A stretch of DNA of 64,000 nucleotides from Euwallacea fornicatus (taxonomy: Eukaryota; Arthropoda; Insecta; Coleoptera; Curculionidae), in contig NC_089564.1 of assembly GCF_040115645.1 (NCBI RefSeq), positions 1,426,001 through 1,490,000 on the forward strand, written 5' to 3'. The notes under the pieces were generated by a model, which did no database searches, was not told where the DNA came from, and saw only the letters and a list, made by a program, of their open reading frames with translations. Numbering within the stretch: the stretch's first letter is position 1; each line of letters opens with the position of its first letter. Below are positions 1-10,696 of the stretch, in pieces. The translations under genes and the position numbers were made by a program.

Positions 1-745
1 CCAACTCCTAACATATCAGTACCTACTATTATCTTTAAAAATCATAATTCGCATTTCCTTATTAATGCCTTTTCGTTCCTATAAATGATAACAAGGAAAT
101 ATAATAGATTTTTCCAACGTCAAGATAAAAAACTAATTTCAAAACGTTAAAAATAGTTAGAAATATGTTCAAGGACTCCCTATCGGTATATTGCGTATGC
201 ATGGGATTGGTAGAGCGACAGAAAGTTTTCAATGGAAGATAGTTGAGGTCATTGCGAATCTATATAACCATGTACGTATATCTTTATACAAAGTCTCATC
301 GTTTTTGAAACACCAGCTAATGGGAGTGAATAGGGAAGGTAAAGTAGAGGGTGCAAGTAAATGGATTAGAAATGAGGGGTCTCATTTTGAAAACGAAATT
401 AGTTAATTGTAGTATTGTCTATGTTGCAACTAGTGCTGTAAGTTTCAAAATAATTAATACTTATTTAAATTTATTATAATACTCCTTATTTTCTTGTCGT
501 GAGTAATAATTCTTTTGATTTTTAATTTTGTCATAACGTCATATATCATTTAAAAGAATATACAGTAGAGAAGTTTTTAAGACTATTTGAATTTCTTGAG
601 CTAGCGCAGCATTGGAGAGTTTTTTTACCAGAAGAATAAAGTGGAATTAAAATATTCTAACACATTAATTTGCCCACGTAATTGTTTCTAATAAAAATGT
701 TTAATAAATTTTTGTTTTGCTTTGTCGATATGCATATTAAAAATA
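1..745. other. Intergenic DNA, no gene recognised
   Basis: AT-rich sequence. One short open frame (191-406, +) has no recognisable similarity or clear splice context, so I do not call it a gene. I see no RNA gene or intact mobile element here. Confidence 0.6.
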
Positions 746-1134
746 TACAGCCTGTCCGGATTTCGTTGGACAGCGGCTGTATCTCGGTAAGTAGAGCAAG
801 TAGCAACTTCGGACAAAAAAATTTATTTCTAATGTGACTACGAGAAATCTCTGGAAAATACTTTCAGCTTCGTGAAATCGCCGTAAGGGGGCGTCGTAGG
901 TACGGTAGTTCCTTAAAATAAATAAAAAATATTTCCGAGAGCGGAAAATATTTAATACAAAAAAAGCGAACTTAATCGTATCAACCTATTTTGTATAAAA
1001 ACCTAAAAAGGCCAATACTTCAAAAATAATTAGACTTTTATAAGGATCAATATGGTCATATAGCTTCAAAATGACCTCACCTAACTTGCACTCAAAAATT
1101 TTTCTGCCGTTCTATCAAATGCCCTGTATATTCG
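746..1134. repeat. MITE-like repeat, copy 1 of the TACAGCCTGTCCGG family
   Basis: The first ~175 bp (TACAGCCTGTCCGG..., then GGACAGCGGCTGT and the AGTAGAGCAAGTAGCAACTT stretch) are nearly identical to 36758-36935. The segment ends near 1134 in a CCCTGTATA terminus. Only the left part is shared with the second copy, so this may be a truncated or chimeric member. It has no coding capacity and is probably non-autonomous. Confidence 0.65.
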
Positions 1135-2770
1135 TTTCGTAACTGTTATTGACATTTCAAAATTGATTTACGTCTCTATCGGATAGGCCTAGTAACTATA
1201 ATCCAAAACGGCAAAATTTCACTAAGTAACACATTACTCTATTAATTTTTAATTCTTGTGACCGCCAATTTCATAAGAGCCGCCCTATTTCGCACCGTGA
1301 TTTCAGATCAAAACCAGTTATGATTCAAAAAATCACGTGATATTGAAATCATAGCGTATTTTGACACGAAGTCAGAATTTTAAAGGAAACAACTCAAGTA
1401 GGCGCTGAAACAATTGTCGGGGCGGCCATTTTGAAAACTGTCAAAACATTTAATATTTGATACGGTGAATTGTTTAACTTTCTAGCAAAGGCGTAGGGAA
1501 ACGACTTTTCAAGGTATATCAAGTTTATTGATCTGATATTGTTCCTGCTTTTTATTTTCTAATTTGAATTTAACTACGTTCAATCACACCTAATACATGT
1601 CATTCTCAATTGTCATTACGAAATGGCGCTAAGTAAAGCCAGCTAAGTGGAGTTGCTGTCCGACTGCTGTTGGAATAATCCCGCACAACATCATATCGTT
1701 AGGGAACAACAAAGTTTATAAATCCAACTTTATGGTAAGATTATATTGAAAGAAATTTTTTGTTTTAAATAGATTCAAGTAGGAGGTCCCCTACTGCTAA
1801 AGCAAAGTTAAATTTATCTTCCAGATATAAACTTCTTAATTTATCGGGTGGTGTTTTAGGCCAGGTTTATCCAAATTTTTTTCATTTGGTTGTTCAAGTT
1901 CCCAATTCTTAAGAATATCGTATTGGCAATTGAGAATCGTCACGAAAAATATCGGACGCTTTATTATGCACCAATATAATATAAATCTATTATCTTCCGT
2001 AAAAACCCGAAAGAAAATGTAGTCTTGGCCAAAAATTGCTTTTGGTAATGCTACATAATCTTAGGTGCTTGAAACCTATCCTATATTAAGTTGGACATGC
2101 CATGTCTACCTCAGTGATATTACTAAAGGTAAGGAAAAGCTATGGTAAGTTTTATTTCTTTACGATTACTAACTAATAAAATTCCCAATATCCTTAGTAA
2201 ATATTTCAAATTTACGATCAAAATCCTTGCACCATAATGTATACCCTCTTAAGTTTCTTCATATATCATATATCTTATATATTCATATATCTTCATTCAG
2301 TCTATTATGACAATATTACGATATATCTAACATTTAAGAGGTAAAGTTTTATGTCCCTTTTGACAGTAGTTACGGTTTTCTCAAGCTATTATGATATTAT
2401 ATCAATTAAAATCTGAGCAGCTGGAATCTTAAATTCTTCCAAAAAATTTTAACCGATATTAATGAAAAATCAGAACTTCTCCATTTTTCGAAACAGCCTG
2501 TACTTGTGTCTTGGAGTATATTAAAGGTAATATCGTAGCGTATTCAAAACTTGTTTTAGGTCCGAATTCAGCAACTTGCCTTTAGTGTGTGAACTTAAAT
2601 GGGAGGAAAATGTCAATTTATTTTCGTAATCTAGCTTTAGCCCCTACTTGTGTTCAAGTGTCATTTTTGAATTTGGACCTTAATTTTACGAGAGGCTTCA
2701 GTATGGAATTTGGACACATAGGATTTAGTAATGATTGATATGAACCCAAATACGTTACACATTTTTGCAG
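1135..2770 (+). other. Upstream region of the 2777-4991 gene, with candidate 5' exon donors
   Basis: No clear ORF. Strong donor-like sites (ATG|GTAAGA at 1735, AAG|GTAAGG at 2129, ATG|GTAAGT at 2145) could end a 5' exon that joins the acceptor TTTTTGCAG|ACTGAA at 2770/2771. Two of them put an ATG directly before the donor in the correct phase for the downstream frame. Which one is used, and where transcription starts, cannot be told from sequence. Confidence 0.4.
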
Positions 2771-2776
2771 ACTGAA

Positions 2777-4991
2777 ATGCAACATCCAGACTCAACCGCC
2801 GAGCAAAACGGGTTTTATTCGCGTGACGTATGTTCTCCTTTCCCCAAGAAACAAAGAAAAATGGAGGACTCCGCCTCCTCGTACCCCTCTGATGCATTTG
2901 GACAGAAAAGCATTAAATGGAGGTCACCATTAATTCAGTCTCCCGTTGGGAAATATTCTCCCAAAATTTGTCGTTCGTTCGACTTTAATGGACAAACTGG
3001 AAATCAGGATGTTGTTTTCAGAGAACGATATCTAAATACAGAATGTTGGTAGGTTATTTAAATTTTGGTAAACATAAGGAACTTAGGAGGTAGGACATAA
3101 TTTCAATTTACTTAAGCAATCTTTATTCCACAAAATGACCACCTTCTGCTTTTTTCGCATCATATGGCAAGCTTAATTTTGTGTGACCTAAAGTTACATA
3201 TTCGTTCAAAATTTAACTAAAACATCTCGAAATCTATAGGTACTACAAACAAAAAAATAAAAAGAACTTTCAGGGTTTTATAGTTTAACACTCTATATAG
3301 GGACAATGAAAATTTAAACCATAAAACCAATAAAATTTTGTTTATTAATATACTGTGTTCTACCTTTTATCCAATTATCTTAATCAAAATCTCATTCTGA
3401 ATTTTATCATCCATACATTGATGTTAAAATGAGAGCCTAAATATACTTTTTCTTCTTCAGCCATCAAGAAAATAGCTCATTCGCTAAGCATTCAACTTCC
3501 GACATTCCTCAGAAACAAAAAAATATGGAGGAATACTCCAAGAGAGCAATAAAAAAGAAATCAAATAATCAATTTCCCTTAAGCGACCAAGATGCTATGA
3601 ATTTAATAAACGAATCATTTAAAAGAAAAGAAAAGGAGGAAGAAGATGTGCTTGACCATGAATTCTCCGGTCTCTCTAACACCAGCTATGAGTCAACCAG
3701 CAGATACTACACTATGCTCGTTAGTTCCGATCGTAAAGCCGCTAAAGATAATTTGGGTTTTGAGAGACCTCCTATTAAAGCGCCCACAGTACCAAAGTCA
3801 AATGAGAAGTCTGAAGTGTTTCACCAGTCTCCAGATATTTTCTCAGAGAGAGACTTATTGCCTTTACCTAAAGTCCATGTTGCTTCCCCTAAATTAATGC
3901 TATCTCAGTCTCAAACTAGACATCAAAATCATGGTAAAAATTTTTCAGTTTCTAGACAATACAATTACAATGAGAAGGATTCAGACAATACGAAATTCAC
4001 CACAGAGCCTGTACTGATTAATCCTTCCCAGGATATAGCTGATAAAAGATTCAATGGTAATTATCATCCGAATATGTTATGCAAACCTACGACTGGGAGA
4101 TGTTCAAGTTTGAATAATAACAAATTAGCTTGGTATAGTCAGCAATATCCCTGTCAGCACAATCAGTATTTGTGCGAAGAGCAGCCACCTATCCAGCCAA
4201 ATTTTATTGGACATCATTTTAGTAGGACTCCAAATAATTTCCCCCCACATCCATTTTCATCTACTTATTCGCGTACGTGCTGCACAAAACCGTGCTACAA
4301 CCATTACATGGAAGGAGAAGAGCAATATCCATGTTGGTCTCATCATATGAGAACTCCCCAAATAGAAAGACGATTTCCATGTCATCAGGGTTTTAATGAC
4401 ATCTGCGAAGACTATGTAGATGATTGTCTGAGGCAACTGGATGAACAGCCATTAAGCCACATAACCAATTCACGTCATGTAAATTTATCTGGGGAAATGC
4501 GCCGCATTCAAGAACCTTTCCTGTCTCAACCTGCCTTATCTAGAGAAGATACTTATGGAAAAGAAAATATAAATTCTCATTATTACACCTCAGCACACTG
4601 TGGCTCTGAAAATCCTTATGAGGAAAGTAAGCAAGGCCTGCAGGGCTTTCAACAAACAACCCAAATTTTAGCGCAAAAACCTCAGTATTCTGAAGGTAAG
4701 ATCGTACAAGTTTTCGGGCATACTCCTAAATCCAAATTACCCGTGAGGCGTAATAATAATCGCTTCAGTTCAAAACTGAACGCTGCAGCTACATTACGTA
4801 ATACAATGAATAACTTCCAGAGTTTTGAGGATAGATTGAATGACTATATTGAGCCTCAGGATGTCGTATGTCCTTCGGTAGTTCACGTACGACATCAGCC
4901 TTTTGAGCAATCGAGAGACTATAGGAATCCTCGTCAAAGTCAAGAGACGGATTTTCCAAGGGAAACATTCTTTTTGGCAAACAATAAGTAA
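2777..4991 (+). CDS. Unrecognised protein, 600 aa, two exons (2777-3048, 3461-4991)
   Basis: Exon A runs from ATG 2777 to 3048. The donor TTG|GTAGGT and the acceptor TTCTTCTTCAG|C at 3460/3461 join in phase 2 to give Cys91, and the frame then stays open to TAA at 4989-4991. I do not recognise the family. The protein looks largely disordered. Residues ~49-62 hold three Ser-Pro sites, ~143-159 a Lys/Glu-rich stretch, ~364-413 a Cys/His/Tyr-rich block with several CxxC/CC and HH pairs, and ~458-460 a KEN tripeptide. There are no membrane segments. An acceptor at 2770/2771 precedes the ATG by 6 bp in an open phase, so an upstream exon may supply the true start (for example M-T-E-M). A poly(A) signal follows 115 bp after the stop. 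The long open frame, matched splice phase and poly(A) site make a real gene likely; a cell-cycle role from KEN and SP motifs would be speculation. Confidence 0.82.
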
Positions 4992-5106
4992 ATTTGTTTA
5001 AGAGTTAAGTCGAGCGATAGTTCTGTTTTTTTATATATGTAATTACTATCGACTGTCTCAAGAATTTTATTAGGAGTTTGTAAAAGTTTTGGAATAGTAA
5101 AGGTCC

Positions 5107-5112
5107 AATAAA
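5107..5112 (+). other. Poly(A) signal of the 2777-4991 gene
   Basis: AATAAA lies 115 bp after the stop codon and before the convergent Fah 3' end, so the two transcripts probably end within about 1 kb of each other. Confidence 0.6.
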
Positions 5113-5560
5113 GAGACATACATTCCGCCTTAAAAAAATGATAAAACAGTATCTGTGCTCTTAGATAACCTTTTACGATTTCTTTAAATGATATAAGTTA
5201 GAGATTAATGATCCGAGTAATATAAATGTTGTATCCATCTTTTTCTTTATTTCTAAAATTGAACAGTGCGTGATAATTGATTCATTGTGTAACATATCAC
5301 TCTTCAGCATTCTTACGTAGATCCTTTATTTACAACCTCACATGCAATGCATTAGTAACTTACCTCTACGTCCCGTGCTCATTTCTTACCCTCTTTCTTG
5401 GCCCTTTTTATTAATTTCTAGCATTGTTGCGACAAACTATAAGTTACCCAGATATTTTTTGTAGCTTTGCTTCCCAAAATATGTAATTAAATTTATGTAG
5501 AGAAGTAAAATTGCTTTTTTGAAGGTTATTAATTAGAGGATTCTAAAATATCTAGAAATA

Positions 5561-5775
5561 TATAGGGTGTCCCTTTGAAACGAATCCGCGCACCCTAGTC
5601 GATATCTCGGCCGACAATTAGGTCGACGTCGGGATGTATATTCATGTCCTTGCAAATGGGTGTCGCTCCAAGGGGACATTTTTTGAACAAATTTTAAAGG
5701 CTATTTTTTAATCCTTTTGATCCGCCACGACTCACGTGAAACAGAAATCTGTGGGCCCCCTGGTGATGTCTGCGT
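5561..5775. repeat. Solo end of a GGGTGTCC-type interspersed repeat
   Basis: It begins TATAGGGTGTCCCTTTGAAACG and runs into a GC-richer stretch. This matches the terminal signature of the other MITE-like elements here, but I see no matching right end. It lies in the gap between two convergent genes. Confidence 0.45.
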
Positions 5776-6000
5776 GAAGTCAATTTGATGAGCCGGACTG
5801 CATGAGCCTGATCTAGGATATTCCAGACATTTCTCACATTAGTGCATTTTCGAAATTTTAAAAATTCGTATCGATTTGTAGGTCACAAATATCGATTAGT
5901 CGTGAGGCAGCTCGGATGATCGATTTACATCGAGGGCGTGCTGTATCACTAGGCATTAAAATCGATTGAAGAGGACGACAAAAAACATAATTAATTTGGT

Positions 6001-6006
6001 TTTATT
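6001..6006 (-). other. Poly(A) signal of Fah
   Basis: TTTATT on the plus strand reads AATAAA on the minus strand, 93 bp beyond the Fah stop codon. Confidence 0.6.
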
Positions 6007-6099
6007 TTACAGCTAAAAGAAAAAAACAAACGATGATATATCATATTCATAACTTTAACGTTATATAAAGTGTTGAGAAAATCTTAATGTTCGAAATCC

Positions 6100-9000
6100 C
6101 TAAAATGTTAATGCTTTGGCCGGCAAAAGCTGACCGACACATGATCCAAAGCCAATATTATATCCATCCCCTTCACAAACAGCTCGCATTGTCACTGTAT
6201 CTCCATCTTGAAGAAATTTCCTTTGAGTTCCATCTTGAAGTGTTATCGGTTTGGTTCCTTTCCAGGATAATTCCAAAAGAGAACCAAAGGAATCCGACAT
6301 CTGAAATAAGTGACAACAAATCTGTTGTCTATGATTTTGTATTATTTAATGGAAACATACATCCCCACTGATGGTGCCACTGCCCATTAAATCACCAGGA
6401 TTTACGTTGCAGCCCGTAATAGTGTGTTGGGCCAGCTGTTGTTTAACTGTCCAGTACAGATATTTAAAATTTGATCGGCAGACTGTTGTTGTTGCCATGG
6501 AATTCTTAGCTAAATGACACGATTATGCTGAAAATTTGTTGAATTGGTGAATGCTTGAAGCTCATACGTGTTATATCGACTTGTAGGTTGATGTCAAAGT
6601 TGAAATTATCAGAATGCGTTAAGTATGGAAATGGCTCTGGATCTTGGGGATAATTTTGGCATATAAACGGTTCTAGTGCTAAAGTAGTGACAATCCAAGG
6701 CGATATTGTTGTTCCAAGGTTCTTGGCGGTAAAAGGGCCTAAAGGGACATATTCCCATTTTTGGATGTCTCTAGCTAAAATTTTGAACGGCTGGCAATAA
6801 ATTGTTTAATAATCATTGATGCGATTTATTTATCTTCCACTTACCACTCCAATCGTTCATGATCACAAAACCAAAGATGTGTTTTTGTGCGTTCTGCGCC
6901 TTAATGGGTTCGCCCAATTTGTTTGATCCTCCTACAAAAAATGCCATTTCCAGTTCAAAGTCCATGAGCTTGCATGTACCAAATACCGGAGGTGTTCCTA
7001 AAATACATCTTCACATACAGAGTGTTTCGTATTAGTAAGCCAATCCGCTAACCAGAGATTCCTTATTTGAAAATAATTAGAGTTTCTTTATGGCACTTTT
7101 TCTTCGGCGCTTTATACTCATTACACAGATTGTTAAAGTTAGTAATGACTCATTTCTTTAATTATTTTTTTATCTTGATTTCTTCATTATTATAAAATTT
7201 TGATTTATAACTTACTTTAGAAAATATTTCAACTTATTGCCTCCCAATACATGGATTTTATTTTTTCTTTACGTCGAGAACATAGTTCCAAAACACAAAT
7301 GATTAAAATTTTAGTACTTGGCGTACTTTATATTCATTAACGATGCTCTAAATCAAAATTTTACAAAAGTGAAGAAATCTAGATCAATAACTAACTTGAA
7401 TAACAAAATAAATGCACCATTGCCAAAAAAAGGTGAGAGAAAGATGTTTATTTAACCCCCATTTGCTCTCCCCCTTCACCCCCATCCACCCACTCCTTTC
7501 CTCTCCATCCCACTGTCTTCCTATCCACTTCCTTCCCGTACCCCCCACCCCCACCCCACTGTCTTCCCATCCCTCTCTCAATCCCCCTCCCTCTCCCCCA
7601 TCACACTGTCTTTCCCACCCCCTCCACATTCCACTGTCTTTCCCTCTCCATCCCCTTCCCTTCCCCATCCCACTCTCTTCTCCTCTCCCTCCATCCCCCT
7701 TCCCTTTCCCTTCCCCCCTCCACCATAGTTTTTGTAAATTTTTTAATTCAAATCATAGCAAATGTGCGCCTGCTCGAACTGTACATCACTGAAAATTTTC
7801 ATTTAGACATGATAAGAAATACTCAAATTATTAGCAAAAGTAATTTTTTTACTAATTTCCACATTCTATGTAACAAGTACAAAACGTCAAAGAGAAAAGT
7901 GCCATAAGGAAAGTCTAATTATTTTCGCATAAGGAATCTTCCATTAACGGATTCGACTTCTAATAGGAGACACCCTGTATAGTCTATTAATAATAATACA
8001 TTTTAAAACACAATAATTTAAGACAAGCATTTTATATAGGATGGAGGCGTTACCATCGAAAAGCAGAGTTTGTCCGTATGGGCGATGAATTGGAGTTCCA
8101 GAAATGACTACAGAACTTGCCCTGCCATGATAACCTACAGGTAAATATTTCCTACAAATTCAAAACAGTTAAAGAACTTCCTAATCGTTTGAGTCAGTAT
8201 ATCATACCAATTAGGCATCAATGCATTATTCTTATCTCTAAACATCATGCCTACGTTGGTGGCATGATGGATTGAAGAGTAGAAATCTGTGTAATCACCT
8301 ATTTGTGCTGGAAGATGCATTGTAGCATCCGATTGTAAAATAAACGCCCTTAAATGAGAGATAATTGCTGGGTGTAGATTGTTGTTTCGTAAATTAATTA
8401 TTTTGTTATTTAGTTAATTTACCTTTGGCGCAATTCAGCGTCATCTCGTAAAATTGGTTCATCTTCGGATAAAAGATTTTGAAGTCTTTCTCGCGCCTCT
8501 TTCCATTCGGCCGTTCCTAACGCCATGAAACTGTTCAGTGTGGGCTATAACATAATATTGCGTTAAAATATTTTTTTATCTCTATTTTGCGATTAGTTTG
8601 TAACTTGCAATAATGAAAATCACATAGAAATAAAAAAACATAAAAATTATCAGTAACGTTCACAATGAAGCTTTTGAACTTCACTGGATCACACCATCGG
8701 TTGAAGCTCGACAATGAACAATTGTGAACTATGTAAATTAATCAGAATTTTATATTCAAAAAAACAGTAATAGACTTCTTCTATATGTTAAAGGAATGAA
8801 TATTTTTCAATCACCAGTAGAGGAAACAAACTTTCATGATTCTGTTCACAAACGGACACGTATGTAGGGTTACCCATGTAGTAGTTAAATATACGTTTCA
8901 ATTTTTTTTCTTATGGAACCCCATGTATATTATAATATTCTTGAGTTCTCTGAGAAATTCTTAACACATTGCATGTAACATACCCATGTTTAAAATCAAC

Positions 9001-10696
9001 AGTTATTGAAATATTTGGGTAATATCGCTATTAGAGTGTCCTCATTCCTACGAAATTTTTATGGGGTTGTCTGAAACTTAGGGTATATTTAAATAAGCTC
9101 AACTATGTAGAAGAGTTAAAAAATAAAATTACTCAAGAAATCAACAAATAATTTTTGAAATGATAAGAAAAGTGCTTGAGAAATTCGAATTGCAGCTTGC
9201 CCAGCGTCGGGAAGTCAACGGGATGGAATTTGAACATTTTATAAGTTAGATTATACTAGTTTATATTGTTATTTGTTAAGTAGTAATAATTCTACCGCTA
9301 TTTCAATTTTTTGCATTTTTTTTAAGCGTTGAATTCAATCATGGGTATGTTACATGAAATATATTCAGAATTTTTCAAAGAACTCAAAAACGTCATAATG
9401 TACATGAGGGCCCGTAAGAAAAAAATTAAAAAGTACTTTTATATGCCGCATGGGTGACTTTGGGTTCATGTCCGTTACGTCAAAAAATGCACAACTAAAA
9501 ACAATACTTAACGTTTTCCAGCATTTTCATGATAAACATTTTATTAAATTTTTAACGAACTTATGCGGAACTCTCGGTCCTCTCTGTATATACATTTTGT
9601 TTAAAAATTACTCCATATCATTTATGTAGAATATTATCCCAAATACGCTATAATTACCTTTTGAAATACATGGCTTTTGCCCTTTAAGTGCGGCCCATCG
9701 AACAAATGGGCGATTTCCCCCAAACTAAGGATGTATTCTCCGATGGCAACCCCGATCTTTCGGTTCGGCTAAAATTAAACAACAAAGAACACCATTTTTA
9801 ATAGTGGTGAAAACTTAATTTATACATCACCTTCCTACAGGTGGATTTTCTTCCGATCTTAAGGAGATATACCGTATGTTTCATAATAGTGTGCCAAAAA
9901 TTCAGGAGGCGAACCTGTGGATGATTTTACGGAAAAAAATTCGTATGAACATAGGTCCATTTCAACTCCTTTTCTGAAATATAAGATGATAAGAAATTTT
10001 AAAAAGTTTTTTCCTAATGAGTCCGTTGCGGCTTTGAATATTGTTATGAAAATTGAGGAGCACAAAACAGCTGTGGAGACACATGGTATAAGGGAAAAAC
10101 AATGTCTTCAATTTCACCAGTGGCGTCCCTATTGATGTCATCTTCAGCATTTTAAACGATAAATTTGATATATCACTGTTTTTTTTTAAATAATTTTCAG
10201 AATGCCCATATTTCCGTGAGACAAGGTCTTTTAAATATTTGTCGTAGCGTTAACCATTTTCGTAAAAAAGCGCTATTTATTTATTTATTTTTTATTTAAA
10301 ACATTTTTGATCACCTTCTATTCCAGAAAGATAGCGAAAACGAATCTGCATGTGACCATATGAACTGTTTTTCTTAAAATCACCCACAGATTCCTCCCCC
10401 GAATTTTCGACTTACCATTACGAAACACCTGTAGTTGGTGAGACACGTAGTATTTTTAAGAGCCCTCGTATATCGCACATCTTCGGTTGCGCCATATTAA
10501 AATACGAATAGGAGATAACCGCACTAACACAAGTCGATTTTGTCCCGTTTTCTCATGGTAGAATAACTCGTTATATTTGAAACTATTGCATCGCTTTAGT
10601 ATGCTTACTTACATCAGTTGCTGTCGAAAACACTCCATAAGGCAGATTTTCAATGGGAAAATCGCTATATTTCGAATACTTTATAAAACTTTTCAT
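6100..10696 (-). CDS. Fah: Fumarylacetoacetase (fumarylacetoacetate hydrolase), 421 aa, nine exons
   Basis: This enzyme hydrolyses 4-fumarylacetoacetate to fumarate and acetoacetate, the last step of tyrosine breakdown, in the cytosol. Exons in transcript order: 10613-10696, 9658-9768, 8423-8544, 8208-8348, 8054-8151, 6845-6997, 6568-6774, 6361-6509, 6100-6300. All introns are GT-AG and every phase joins. The 421-aa total compares with 419 in human. The N-terminal SH3-like part (SDFPIENLPYGVFST) is followed by the catalytic domain. Metal and catalytic residues match mouse with an offset of +1: Asp127 and His134 (IGDYTDFYSS, HHATNVG), Glu200 and Glu202 (ELEMAFF), Asp234 and Arg238 (MNDWSARDIQ), Lys254, and Glu365 (LLELSWKG). 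It looks intact and functional. Intron 5 and intron 2 hold foldback repeats. The start is the ATG that aligns with the vertebrate start. Confidence 0.97.
7016..7979. repeat. Foldback MITE in Fah intron 5
   Basis: The left arm (TACAGAGTGTTTCGTATTAG... to about 7102) is an imperfect inverted copy of the right arm (about 7890-7979, ending GACACCCTGTA). About 85 bp align, including GATTCCTTAT and AATAATTAGA blocks. The centre contains a C-rich tract and no transposase. Its left end lies only 18 bp from the exon 6 splice acceptor. Confidence 0.8.
7456..7725. repeat. C-rich, nearly pure pyrimidine tract (plus strand)
   Basis: About 270 bp of CCCCTCC/CCATCC-type low-complexity sequence sits inside the intron 5 MITE. 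The Fah transcript strand is therefore strongly G/A-rich with many GGG runs. The open frames on both strands here are compositional artefacts. Confidence 0.85.
8850..9480. repeat. Inverted repeat (foldback element) in Fah intron 2
   Basis: About 150 bp at 8850-9005 (ending AACATACCCATGTTTAAA) is an imperfect reverse complement of about 9325-9480 (ATGGGTATGTTACATGAAAT..., later CATGAGGGCC and TGTCCGTTAC). The spacer is about 320 bp and has no coding capacity. It is probably a decayed MITE. Confidence 0.65.
9836..10433. repeat. Possible TACAGGTG-ended repeat in Fah intron 1
   Basis: The segment begins TACAGGTGGATTTTC and ends GAAACACCTGTA, short inverted termini like those of the other MITEs. 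The internal arms are not clearly complementary, so this is tentative. Short open frames inside (for example 9859-10065, -) have no recognisable product. Confidence 0.35.

Noticed and set aside
7384..7792. Overlapping open frames on both strands (94 and 126 aa)
   Set aside because: They arise from the C-rich low-complexity tract; Pro/Ser/His and Gly/Trp/Lys repeats are compositional.
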